A stretch of DNA of 34,363 nt from DASZGI01 sp035938995 (lineage in GTDB: Bacteria > Actinomycetota > Actinomycetes > Streptomycetales > Catenulisporaceae): NCBI RefSeq assembly GCF_035938995.1, contig NZ_DASZGI010000292.1, forward strand, positions 1-34,363, given 5' to 3'. Within the stretch, counting starts at the first letter, position 1, and every line of letters begins with the position of its first letter. This document shows positions 16,291-24,565 of the stretch, in pieces. The notes beneath the pieces are model-generated. The model made no database searches. It worked only from the letters and a program-made list of their open reading frames with translations, and was not told the DNA's origin. The translations under genes and the position numbers were made by a program.

Positions 16291-18690
16291 TCACTCGGTG
16301 CGGAGGGCTGAAGCGGTGCGCACCTTCGCGGCCCACCCCGCCGGAAGAGCGGCACCGAGCATGGCGATCACGATGCCGCCGAGAGCCAGGAGGACGAACT
16401 CCGCGGCGCTGTAGACGGAGACGTCCTGGGGCGGGATGTTCGTCCCGGCGCCGTGCGCCATGACCGGCAGGATGTAGTCGTGCAGTTTGACCCCGACGGG
16501 CACGCCCACGATTCCCGCCGCCAGTCCGATCGCCGCGACGGATGCGAGGACCATGGCGATGGTCTGCCGCGGAGTCATCCCGATCGCCTTGTAGACCCCG
16601 AGGTCGTGTACGCGGTCGCGGGTGTCCAGGACCGTCGAGTTGAGCACGCCGAGCCCCGCGACGGTCACCAGCATCAGGGTCAGGATCGTGATCATCGCCT
16701 CCATGAGGGCGATCGTCTGGTTGTCGTCGTGCTGGTTGGGTCGCGCCCCGGCGCCGAGCGGGTTGATCGTCGCACTCAGCGCATGGGCGTACGCCTCAGG
16801 GCTGGTGCCCGAGGTGACATTGATCGAATACGTGTCCACTTGGGTTCCGGGCACGGTCGCGACGTCCGTGATGAGGCTCATCCCGTCGTTCCGGGTGGAG
16901 AAGACCTCGCCGACGATCCGCACGGGATAGTTCTTTCCGTGGTCCACCACGGTGATCTGGTCGCCGAGGTGCGTGCCGGTGGCCTGGAGGAAGCGCGTGG
17001 GCGCCAGCGCCTGGCCCGGACCGGTGTACCAGCTGCCTGAGATCATCTGGTAGCTGCCCGGCGTCGTCTTGCCCTGATAGAACTCGACGACGACCGACCC
17101 GGACAGCCCGGCGACGGTCAGCTGGTCCTGGGTCGAGCCGACGTAGCCCGCGGTGCCCGGCTGCTTGGCGATCGCGGCCGAGATCGCGGCCGGGTCCGCG
17201 GCGACCGGCGGGACCAGTCCGCCCTTGGGGATGGCGACGGACTGGCCGGGGCCGCCGGCGTCGCCGGGTTGGAACAAGTCGACCTCCACGTCTCCCGCGC
17301 GATCGGCCTGAATCCCTTTCTGCACGTCGGTGAGCGACGCGGCGAGTCCGACACCGAAGGTCACCGCGAGCGCGCCGAACAGGATCGCCGCGGCGACCGA
17401 GAATGAGCGCAGCGGGCGGGCGAAGGGGTTCGCCAGGCCGAGGCTGACCGCGCGGGGCAGCGGGAGGCGGTTCAGGACGCGGCGCGCCAGCCGTCCCCGG
17501 TCCGCCTTCGGTGTGCGTCCGACGGCGATCGCCTCGACTGCGGACAGTCGGCCCGCGCGCAGGGCAGGCACCAGGGCGGCGAGGGCAACCACAGCGAGCG
17601 CCGCGACGGGCACCGCGACGTTGACCCAGGCCGCGACGGAGAGCGCGGCCGTTCCATAGACCCGCTCGGTGTCGCTGAGCAGTGGTCTCGCAGCTATGTT
17701 GCCGAGCAACACCCCGAGGACGATGCCAACGGCCGCCGGGATGACGGCCTGGGCGACGTAAGCACGCACGACCTGGGCCGGGGTGAAACCCAGAGCCTTG
17801 AGGATCCCGATGCGCCGCACCCCCGCCCCGACGGAGCCGCTGACCACGTTGCCGACCACGATCACGGACATGATCAGGCCGAGCACCCCGAACGCGACGA
17901 CGAACGGCACGATCGGCTTCGTGCTGCCGTCGGCGTCGAGCTTCGCGTTGAGGTAGGAGGCCGTACCGACGAGGGCGCCTGCCGGAAGGCGCCCGGCGAT
18001 CTCCGCGCGGTCGGCGGCGATCTGCGCGTCGGTCGCGACGTCGGTGAAGCGGTAGAGCATCTGGAACGAGGGGGTCGCGCCCGGCGTCGCGATCTTCGAG
18101 ATCTGCGAGGGCAGCACCCAGGCGTCCGCGGTACGGGTCACCGACTGGGCTGTTCCGACGATCGTGAAGACCGGGCTGCCCGGGGCGCTGGTGAAGGTCA
18201 CGGTCGCCCCCTCGAGCCCGCCGGGAGCGGAGTCGGTGGACAGGACGATCTCGTTCGGAGCCTCAGGCCATCTGCCGTCCAGGAGCGTGAGGTCGTCGAC
18301 CGGGCCGCCCGCCGTGGGCCGGCCGACGATGGTCATCGAGGGCATCGGTCCGGCGAACTGGTCGGCCGGCTGGCCGCCCAGCGTCGCCCCGTCGACGGTC
18401 GCGGCGGCGAACGGGCCGGCCGCCGCGGTGACTCCAGGGGCCTGCGCCGTCGCCGCGAGCTGCGCCTGCGTGACCTTGGTGGCGTCGAAGCCGGCGGACA
18501 GGTGCGCGCCGCGCTGCTGGGCGAAGGCGTGGTCGAACGGCGCCTGCGAGACCACGATCAGTGTTCCGGCCAGCACCGACGCGGCCACCGCAATGAGCGC
18601 GGCCAGGCCGATGACGAGCGTGGGCACCCGGCGCCGGCCGACCCCGGAGCGCACGACGCGGCTCAGCGCGCCACCGCGCCCGACGCTCAT
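16291..18690 (-). CDS. ABC transporter permease, FtsX/MacB type
   Basis: A 799-residue membrane protein with the layout of actinobacterial FtsX-family permeases: an N-terminal transmembrane helix (about residues 22-48), a large extracytoplasmic domain, three clustered helices (about 260-375), a second extracytoplasmic domain, and a final three-helix FtsX domain (about 680-790). Conserved FtsX wording is visible, such as RRIGILKALGFTPAQVV and DLGVYKAIGMTPRQTIAMV. Its ATG at 18690 overlaps the ATPase stop in ATGA, giving translational coupling. With that ATPase it should form a mechanotransmission-type or lipid/peptide export complex. The divergent two-component system probably controls it. The substrate is unknown. 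Confidence 0.93.
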   Translation of the reverse strand: MSVGRGGALSRVVRSGVGRRRVPTLVIGLAALIAVAASVLAGTLIVVSQAPFDHAFAQQRGAHLSAGFDATKVTQAQLAATAQAPGVTAAAGPFAAATVDGATLGGQPADQFAGPMPSMTIVGRPTAGGPVDDLTLLDGRWPEAPNEIVLSTDSAPGGLEGATVTFTSAPGSPVFTIVGTAQSVTRTADAWVLPSQISKIATPGATPSFQMLYRFTDVATDAQIAADRAEIAGRLPAGALVGTASYLNAKLDADGSTKPIVPFVVAFGVLGLIMSVIVVGNVVSGSVGAGVRRIGILKALGFTPAQVVRAYVAQAVIPAAVGIVLGVLLGNIAARPLLSDTERVYGTAALSVAAWVNVAVPVAALAVVALAALVPALRAGRLSAVEAIAVGRTPKADRGRLARRVLNRLPLPRAVSLGLANPFARPLRSFSVAAAILFGALAVTFGVGLAASLTDVQKGIQADRAGDVEVDLFQPGDAGGPGQSVAIPKGGLVPPVAADPAAISAAIAKQPGTAGYVGSTQDQLTVAGLSGSVVVEFYQGKTTPGSYQMISGSWYTGPGQALAPTRFLQATGTHLGDQITVVDHGKNYPVRIVGEVFSTRNDGMSLITDVATVPGTQVDTYSINVTSGTSPEAYAHALSATINPLGAGARPNQHDDNQTIALMEAMITILTLMLVTVAGLGVLNSTVLDTRDRVHDLGVYKAIGMTPRQTIAMVLASVAAIGLAAGIVGVPVGVKLHDYILPVMAHGAGTNIPPQDVSVYSAAEFVLLALGGIVIAMLGAALPAGWAAKVRTASALRTE

Positions 18691-19379
18691 CGGGTGGCCG
18701 CCGCGGGCTGATCCTGCGCGATCCGGCCGTCGACCAGACTCACCGTGCGGGTCGCGCAGCTCGCGGCCAGCGTCAGGTCATGGGTGACCAGCACGATCGT
18801 CTGGCCGTCCTCGTTGAGCTCTGACAGCAGTTGCCTGACATCCTCGCCGGAGGCGGTGTCCAGCGCCCCGGTCGGCTCGTCGGCCAGCAGCAACGCGGGC
18901 CGGTTGATCAGGGCCCTGGCCACCGCGACCCGCTGCCGTTCGCCGCCGGACAGCCGGCCCGGGTAGGCGCGCGCGTGCCGGTCCACGCCGAGGGTCTCGA
19001 GCAGCTCGGCGGCTCGCGCGCGGGCGGCGTTGCGCGGCATCCCGGACAGCTGCGCGGGCAGCATGACGTTGTCGGCGACGGTCAGGTCGTCGAGCAGGTT
19101 GAAGAACTGGAACACCATGCCGATCCGGGCCCGGCGGTACCGCGCGGCGCCGGTCTCCCCCAGCCGGTCGACCCGCACGCCGTCCACGGTCACCGACCCG
19201 TCGGTCGGCCGGTCGAGCCCGGCGATGAGGTTGAGCAGCGTGGACTTCCCGCTGCCGGACGGCCCGAGCACGGCCACCGCCTCGCCGGGCCGCACCGTCA
19301 GCGTGATGCCGTCCACAGCCGGCGGGCCGTCGTCATAGCGCTTGGTGACCTGCTGCAATTCGATAACGGGTGCTGACAT
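18687..19379 (-). CDS. ABC transporter ATP-binding protein, LolD/MacB type
   Basis: A 230-residue stand-alone ATPase: Walker A GPSGSGKST near residues 38-46, Q-loop FQFFNLLDDLT, signature LSGGERQR, Walker B LLLADEPTGALD and H-loop VTHD. The FNLL and EPTGALD wording is typical of ATPases that pair with FtsX/MacB permeases, and the permease follows with an ATGA overlap. The ATG at 19379 has a GGAGGGG ribosome site at about 19385-19391. Longer open frames extending into the histidine kinase gene on the other strand are shadows. Confidence 0.95.
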   Translation of the reverse strand: MSAPVIELQQVTKRYDDGPPAVDGITLTVRPGEAVAVLGPSGSGKSTLLNLIAGLDRPTDGSVTVDGVRVDRLGETGAARYRRARIGMVFQFFNLLDDLTVADNVMLPAQLSGMPRNAARARAAELLETLGVDRHARAYPGRLSGGERQRVAVARALINRPALLLADEPTGALDTASGEDVRQLLSELNEDGQTIVLVTHDLTLAASCATRTVSLVDGRIAQDQPAAATR

Positions 19380-19583
19380 GTTCCCCTCCGTCGGCGGATT
19401 CGTCCGCGGTCGGAGGTGAACGTACGGCGGGACGCGGGGCGTGGCGTCGGCCGTCCGGCCCAAATCGCGTACCGTGCCGGGACTAGGGGGCGCGGCGTCA
19501 TCCTCGGGATGTACGCGCGCGATGTACTCGGATCGGTCACCGGGACGGATGTGCGGACCGGCCCGCGTTGCGACAATGGCGCG

Positions 19584-20936
19584 GTGAGGGCGGTGAACCC
19601 GGCAGAGCTGACGCGACGCACCGCGGACCGGCTGCTGCGCGCCGACGGCCCGGCGCCGCAGCTGAGCGCGGCCGCGTGGCGGTTCGACGTCGCCCTCGGC
19701 ACCGCCATGACGCTCCTGGCGGTCGGCTCCGCGTGGAATTACGCGCGCAATTTCCGGTCGATCGCGGTCAGTCCGGGCTACCTCCCGGTGATCGTGCGGC
19801 CCGGGCCGACCGACGTGATCCCGTATCTGATCCTCGCCCTGGTCGCCTCGGTTCCGTTGGTGTGGCGGCGCCGCTACCCGCTCACCGTCTTCTGGCTCGT
19901 GGTCGCGGCCGACCTCAGCATCGCCGGCAATCTGGGCAGGCTCGGGTTCGTCTACGCGATCATCGCGGCCTACAGCGCGGTGGTGTACAGCCCGTTCCGC
20001 ACGGCCGCGCTCGGCAGCATGCTGGTCGGCGCCGCGCTGGTGTCCGGGGTGTTGAACTCGGCGCTGCCCAACATCCCCAACTGGGCCGGGGCCTTCGTGG
20101 TGCTGATCCCGATCATGATCGGGGGCAACGCGATCCGCCGCTGGAAACGCCGGGCGGACGAGAGCGTGCGGCGTATGCAGGTCATGGAGCTTGAGGCGGA
20201 GGAAGCCACCCGGCGGGCGGTGGAGTCCGAACGCTCGCGCATCGCCCGCGAGCTGCACGACGTGGTCACGCACAACGTGAGCGTGATGGTCGTCCAGGCG
20301 GGGGCGGCGCGCAAGGTCATGGGGTCGTCGCCGGAGCAGGCGACCGAGGCGCTGCTGGCCGTGGAGGCGAGCGGCCGGGCGGCCATGGCCGAGCTGCGCC
20401 AGGTGATGGGCCTGCTGACCGCGCGCACCGACGGCCGCGGACCGGACCGCACCGACGCCGCGGCGAACGATCTCGATCAGGCCGACCTCGCACCGCAGCC
20501 CGGCTTGGACCAACTCGGCGCCCTCGTCGGCCGGGTGCGCGACACTGGTGTGCCCGTCACGCTGACGGTGACCGGCAATCCGCGTCCGTTGCCGCCCGGC
20601 ATCGGCCTCGCCGCGTACCGCACCGTGCAGGAGGCGCTCACGAATACGGTCAAGCACGCGGTCGGGGCGTCGGCGGAGATCATCGTCGGCTACGAGCCGC
20701 AGGCGCTACGGCTGGAGATCGCCGACTCCGGCGGCACGGCGGGACCGTCCGCCGCGACCGGGAACGGACGCGGCCTGATCGGGCTGCGCGAGCGGCTCGC
20801 GGTGTACGGCGGGAGCCTGGACGCCGGGCGGCGGCCGACCGGGGGCTTCCGGGTGCGCGCCGTGATCCCGCTGGCCGGGATGGCGGGCGGGCCGCAGGAC
20901 TTCGTCGGCAGCGCTACACAGCCGGAGGCCCGGTGA
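19584..20936 (+). CDS. Sensor histidine kinase, NarL/DesK-type (HisKA_3)
   Basis: A kinase of 450 residues when started at GTG 19584. The N-terminal half has about five transmembrane helices (residues about 30-175). Then come a coiled-coil segment, the dimerisation and phosphoacceptor region RIARELHDVVTHN with His225, and an HATPase_c domain with N-box VQEALTNTVKHA and G-box GRGLIGLRERL. The start is uncertain: the frame is open from 19416 and ATG 19509 is an alternative, but the sequence before GTG 19584 looks non-coding and no good ribosome site marks any of them. It overlaps the response regulator frame and is divergent from the FtsX-type transporter, whose expression it probably controls through that regulator. 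Confidence 0.92.
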   Translation: MRAVNPAELTRRTADRLLRADGPAPQLSAAAWRFDVALGTAMTLLAVGSAWNYARNFRSIAVSPGYLPVIVRPGPTDVIPYLILALVASVPLVWRRRYPLTVFWLVVAADLSIAGNLGRLGFVYAIIAAYSAVVYSPFRTAALGSMLVGAALVSGVLNSALPNIPNWAGAFVVLIPIMIGGNAIRRWKRRADESVRRMQVMELEAEEATRRAVESERSRIARELHDVVTHNVSVMVVQAGAARKVMGSSPEQATEALLAVEASGRAAMAELRQVMGLLTARTDGRGPDRTDAAANDLDQADLAPQPGLDQLGALVGRVRDTGVPVTLTVTGNPRPLPPGIGLAAYRTVQEALTNTVKHAVGASAEIIVGYEPQALRLEIADSGGTAGPSAATGNGRGLIGLRERLAVYGGSLDAGRRPTGGFRVRAVIPLAGMAGGPQDFVGSATQPEAR

Positions 20937-20989
20937 GCGCCCAGCCTGGAAAGACACAGCCTGAGAAAACACAGCCCGGGGAGGCACAC

Positions 20990-21679
20990 GTGGCGGCCGA
21001 GCCGCCCAGAGTCGTCATCGCCGACGACCAGGCACTGGTGCGAACCGGATTCCGGATGATCCTCAGCGCGGACGGGATCGAGGTCACGGCAGAAGCGGCG
21101 ACCGGGGCCGAGGCGGTCGACGCGGTGCGGCGGACCCGGCCGGACGTGGTGCTCATGGACATCCGGATGCCGGAGTTGGACGGTCTGGAGGCGACCCGGC
21201 GCATCCTGGGCGGCCATGATCCCGGGGTGGCGCCGCGCATCATCATCCTGACGACGTTCGACCTGGACCGGTACGTCTACGCGGCGTTGTCGGCCGGAGC
21301 GAGCGGCTTCCTGCTCAAGGACGTCACCCCGGAACACCTGGTCGGCGCGGTGCGGTTGGTGCGGTCCGGCGACGCGTTGCTCGCTCCCGTGATAACCCGG
21401 CGGCTGGTCGAGCGGTATGCCCGGCGCGAAGGGGACGCCCGCTCGGTGCACCGCGACCTGTCCGCGCTCACCCCGCGCGAGCTCGACGTCCTGCGCCTGC
21501 TCGCACGGGGCCTGAGCAACGCCGAGCTGGCAAGCCGGTTCCAGCTGAGCGAGGCGACCGTCAAAACGCACGTGGCCCGCATTCTGGCCAAGCTTCAGGT
21601 GCGAGACCGGGTCCAGGCCGTGGTCGCCGCCTACGAGACCGGGCTGGTACGTCCCGGCGAGGAAGAGACCACGGACTGA
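20990..21679 (+). CDS. NarL/FixJ-family response regulator
   Basis: A response regulator of 229 residues. The receiver domain begins with VVIADDQALVRTGF, the phosphoacceptor is Asp57 in VVLMDIRMPELDG, and the conserved Thr and Lys are in ILTTFD and GFLLKD. The C-terminal LuxR-type helix-turn-helix is LTPRELDVLRLLARGLSNAELA followed by LSEATVKTHVARIL. The GTG at 20990 is chosen because GGGGAGG lies 5 bp upstream and this start gives a normal receiver N-terminus. A GTG at 20933 overlapping the kinase stop (GTGA) would add 19 polar residues. It is the partner of the upstream kinase. Its likely target is the divergent ABC operon. Confidence 0.93.
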   Translation: MAAEPPRVVIADDQALVRTGFRMILSADGIEVTAEAATGAEAVDAVRRTRPDVVLMDIRMPELDGLEATRRILGGHDPGVAPRIIILTTFDLDRYVYAALSAGASGFLLKDVTPEHLVGAVRLVRSGDALLAPVITRRLVERYARREGDARSVHRDLSALTPRELDVLRLLARGLSNAELASRFQLSEATVKTHVARILAKLQVRDRVQAVVAAYETGLVRPGEEETTD

Positions 21680-21686
21680 CACGCGT

Positions 21687-21716
21687 GCGGACGGGCGGCC
21701 TTAACCGCCCGTCCGC
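21687..21716. terminator. Bidirectional terminator overlapping the end of the glycosyltransferase gene
   Basis: A perfect 12-bp stem, GCGGACGGGCGG (21687-21698) with CCGCCCGTCCGC (21705-21716) and loop CCTTAA. The glycosyltransferase stop codon (21701-21703, minus strand) lies inside the loop. It serves the convergent regulator and glycosyltransferase genes. Confidence 0.75.
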
Positions 21717-22936
21717 TCCCCTCCGAACGCGTGCGCCACGTCGTGGCGCCCCATCCACTGCCAGCCCAGCCAAGTGCTGTGCGCGGCAGTGGCAGCTGAT
21801 CGGATCAGTACCAGGTACGTCATCTGGCGGGAGACGACCTGCTGGAGCGGCAGGCTCCAGGGAATGCGGCGCGGCTCGCCCTCGAGGTCGCAGGCGTAGC
21901 AGAACGCGGCGAGCTGCACGCCGAGGAAGCCGAGCCACGCCAGAGCCGCCTTGGCCAGGCCGCCGAACAGCAGACCGTAGAGCGCGTAGATGTCCACCAA
22001 GGGCGCGAGCAGCGGGAGCAGGACCTGGAACAGCAGCAGGTAAGGCAGCCCGCGGCGGCCGAGCTGCCCGGCGCCGCCCGACATCCAGACGGCGCGCCGG
22101 TGCTTCCAGATGGCCTGCACCAAGCCGTGAGACGAGCGGGAGCGCTGCCGCAACAGCTGCCCGAGGCTGGACGGGGGCTCGGACCAGGCGACCGCATCCT
22201 GCTCGTGGACGATCCGCCAGCCCGCGCGCAGCAGCGCCATCGTCAGGTCGGTGTCCTCGGCTAGGGCGTCCGTGCTGACGCCACCGACGTCCGCCAGCGC
22301 CTCACGACGGAACGCGCCGAGTGCCACCGGCACCGTCGGGATGCATCCGGACAGGTCGAACAGTCGGCGGTCGAGGCCGGACCAGGCCTTGTCCTCGGAG
22401 TGCGGCCAACGGCTGAGCACCTCGCCGCCGTCGCCTGCCTTCAGCGTGCCGCAGACTGCGCCGACGTCGGGCTGCGCGAACGGCTGAGCCAGAAGACCGA
22501 TCGTGTCGGGCCCGAACACGGTGTCGCCGTCGGTGGTGACGATCAGGTTGCCGCGGGCCAGTGCGATCCCGGTGTTCAGCGCCGCCGCGGTGCCCGCGCC
22601 GGGCTGCCGGACCAACCGCACGCCGAGCAGCGTGTATCGCTCCACGAGGGCCACGGTGCCGTCGGTCGAGCCGTCGTCGATGACGATGATCTCCATCGGA
22701 TAGCTCGTGCGCAGAAGGGACTGGAGCGCCGCCTCGATGCCGGCCACCTTGTTCCGGACCGGGACGATCACCGACACCGGCTCGTACGCGGGCGGGCCCC
22801 ACTCGGGACGGCCCCGGCCGGCGCGGGTGCGGACGGTGACCGCCACCAGGGCGAGCCGCAGTACGCTGAGGACGCTCGCGGCGAGGACGGCCCATCCCAG
22901 AAGGCCGCCGAGGAATACGGCACCGGATCCCTGCAT
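21701..22936 (-). CDS. Membrane-bound family 2 glycosyltransferase
   Basis: A 411-residue GT2 enzyme of the processive type. It has an N-terminal helix (about 8-30), the catalytic GT-A domain beginning VSVIVPVRNKVAGIEAAL, then IVIDDGSTDGT, the DxD-type TTDGDTVFG, the acceptor motif ALAEDTDLTMALLRAGW, and three or four C-terminal helices. The usual Q(Q/R)xRW motif of polymerising synthases is changed: the sequence reads LLRQRSRSSHGL, so Arg-Trp is replaced by Ser-Ser. It may add a single sugar to a lipid or be less processive. It stands alone between terminators, with no polysaccharide cluster nearby. The donor and product are unknown. Confidence 0.9.
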   Translation of the reverse strand: MQGSGAVFLGGLLGWAVLAASVLSVLRLALVAVTVRTRAGRGRPEWGPPAYEPVSVIVPVRNKVAGIEAALQSLLRTSYPMEIIVIDDGSTDGTVALVERYTLLGVRLVRQPGAGTAAALNTGIALARGNLIVTTDGDTVFGPDTIGLLAQPFAQPDVGAVCGTLKAGDGGEVLSRWPHSEDKAWSGLDRRLFDLSGCIPTVPVALGAFRREALADVGGVSTDALAEDTDLTMALLRAGWRIVHEQDAVAWSEPPSSLGQLLRQRSRSSHGLVQAIWKHRRAVWMSGGAGQLGRRGLPYLLLFQVLLPLLAPLVDIYALYGLLFGGLAKAALAWLGFLGVQLAAFCYACDLEGEPRRIPWSLPLQQVVSRQMTYLVLIRSAATAAHSTWLGWQWMGRHDVAHAFGGERTGG

Positions 22937-23044
22937 CAGCGTTCGGATCCCCGCGCCGGGACGGACGGGGTCGCATGCGTGCGCTGAATCTCCTGATCGG
23001 CCACTGATCCTCGCCGTCCGTCCACCGATACCGATGAGATGAAC

Positions 23045-23089
23045 GGGCCTGCGGCGCCCAGGGGATGGGGGTCGTGGCGCCGCAGGCCC
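23045..23089 (-). terminator. Terminator after the sigma/anti-sigma operon
   Basis: A perfect 14-bp stem, GGGCCTGCGGCGCC (23045-23058) with its complement at 23076-23089 and a 17-nt loop, about 95 bp beyond the anti-sigma stop codon. The remaining gap up to the glycosyltransferase start at 22936 holds no other recognised element. Confidence 0.6.
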
Positions 23090-23184
23090 TCAAGGAGACG
23101 CATCGCGCGGGTGCTCGGGCGAAGTCCCCGCGCGATGCCGTCTCGCGGGAAGAGGCGTCGAGCGCGTAGAACGCGTTACACCCG

Positions 23185-23946
23185 TCAGTCCTGGCTGCTG
23201 TCCGAGCCGGAAGACTGGCCGTTTTTGCCGCCGCCTTGCTTCTTCGACGTGGTGGGACTGGGCGTGGCGCTGGGCGTCGCGGGGGTCGAGTTCGTGCCGT
23301 TAGCCGGGCTGCCGTTCAGCAGGCCGTTGCAGTACGGCAGTACCTTCGGTGGCGCTCCGGCCGCTTTCACGAGGATCATGCGCTGCGCTTTGTCGACTTG
23401 GGATTGCCAGCCCTTGCCGGTCTGCACGACGATGCGGCAGAGCGTCACCAGCTCGTTCGACGCAGCGCTCGGGGACGGTGAAGGTGAGGCAGACGGCGAT
23501 GAGGACGCGGTGAGTGAGGCAGCCGCCGAACTGCTTGCGTCCGGAGCCGCGGAGAACGTGGCCGACGGCGTCCGGCTCCGGCTCGGGGACGCACTCGCCC
23601 CCGCGCTCGGCGACACGCTCGCCCTGGGCGGCGCCGGAACGCCGACCCCGCCGAGATAGTCGTGGGCGATGCGCTGGATCGGATCAGGCAGCGCGCCGAC
23701 ACTCGCGGCCGTCACGCCGCCGGCCACGAACAGCATGACCGCCGCCGCGAACTTCAGGAGCAGTCCGCCGGGCATTGGCCGGCGACGGGGCGACGGACTG
23801 GCCGAGGGCGCGTGGTCGGGCCCGGCGAAGGGCGCCGCTCGATACGCGACGAGCACCGCCTCCAGACCCCGCTCGTCCGGGTTGGGCTCGGGAGCGGCGG
23901 CCGCGGCGAGCAGCGCCGCCAGATCCGGGTTCTTGATCTCCTTCAC
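23185..23946 (-). CDS. Membrane-anchored putative anti-sigma factor
   Basis: A 253-residue protein with a short cytoplasmic N-terminus (about 1-60, including ALLAAAAAPEPNPDE and LEAVLVAYRAAP), one transmembrane helix (about 61-85, LLLKFAAAVMLFVAGGV), and a long outside region. The outside part is a Ser/Pro/Ala-rich stalk, then a small segment with two Cys (TLCRIVVQTGKGW, PYCNGLL), then a Ser/Lys/Gly tail. It overlaps the ECF sigma gene by GTGA, the classical sigma/anti-sigma layout. No HxxxCxxC zinc motif is present, so it is not a ZAS-type anti-sigma. Its function is inferred from position and topology. Confidence 0.75.
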   Translation of the reverse strand: MKEIKNPDLAALLAAAAAPEPNPDERGLEAVLVAYRAAPFAGPDHAPSASPSPRRRPMPGGLLLKFAAAVMLFVAGGVTAASVGALPDPIQRIAHDYLGGVGVPAPPRASVSPSAGASASPSRSRTPSATFSAAPDASSSAAASLTASSSPSASPSPSPSAASNELVTLCRIVVQTGKGWQSQVDKAQRMILVKAAGAPPKVLPYCNGLLNGSPANGTNSTPATPSATPSPTTSKKQGGGKNGQSSGSDSSQD

Positions 23947-24560
23947 TCCGCCACCTCCTTCGCAGTCCCCGCCGATGATGAGGCGTTCCCCGCGGCGCCA
24001 GCGTTACCGGCCTCTAGATGTGCGGCGAGTCGCCGCAGGCCGCGCATGGTCGCGATGCGGACCGCGCCGGGCCGCTTGCCCAGCACGGAGGCCGTCTGCG
24101 CGACGTCCATTCCGGCCACCACGCGCAGCATCACGGCCTCGGCCTGATCCGGCGGCAGGCCGGCGATCATGCCGAGGGCGCGCTGGGTGGTGAAGCGCTC
24201 GAGCGCCTCGGCGGCCGGATCGTCTCGGGCCACCCGCTCGTCGGCGGCGTCGAGACCGGCCGGGTCCTCGCGGCGGCGCCCCACGCGGCGCAGTTCGTCC
24301 AGGGCGCGATGCCGGGCGACCCGGAAGAGCCAGACCCGGAAGCCGGTCGCGTCGCCGCGGAACTGGCGTATCTCGCGGGCCGCGTGCAGCCAGGTCTCGG
24401 AGGCCACGTCCTCCGCGGATTCCCCGACCACGACCCGCAGATAGCGCAGGATCGGCGGGTTGAGCGCACGCCAGAGTTCCGCGATGCCGGACTCGGACCC
24501 AGCCCGAGCCGCGTCGAGCGCGGGGTCGAGGGAGCCGGTGCGGTCCGTGGCGTCGAGCAC
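23943..24560 (-). CDS. ECF (extracytoplasmic function) RNA polymerase sigma factor
   Basis: A sigma factor of about 205 residues. Region 2 is seen in AEDVASETWLHAAREIRQF and FRVWLFRVARHRALDELRR. Region 4 is seen in GMIAGLPPDQAEAVMLRVVAGMDVAQTA followed by LGKRPGAVRIATMRGLRRL. The two are joined by a short charged linker. The GTG at 24560 is chosen because it lies 5 nt after the upstream hydrolase stop; the ribosome site is weak and the start is uncertain. It forms an operon with the hydrolase upstream and the membrane anti-sigma downstream (GTGA overlap). It would direct polymerase to stress or cell-surface promoters when released. Confidence 0.92.
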   Translation of the reverse strand: MLDATDRTGSLDPALDAARAGSESGIAELWRALNPPILRYLRVVVGESAEDVASETWLHAAREIRQFRGDATGFRVWLFRVARHRALDELRRVGRRREDPAGLDAADERVARDDPAAEALERFTTQRALGMIAGLPPDQAEAVMLRVVAGMDVAQTASVLGKRPGAVRIATMRGLRRLAAHLEAGNAGAAGNASSSAGTAKEVAE

Positions 24561-24565
24561 TGCGA

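Noticed and set aside
20933..20989. GTG 20933 as the response-regulator start
   Set aside because: It overlaps the kinase stop as GTGA, which is tempting, but adds 19 polar residues before a normal receiver N-terminus; GTG 20990 has GGGGAGG at ideal spacing.
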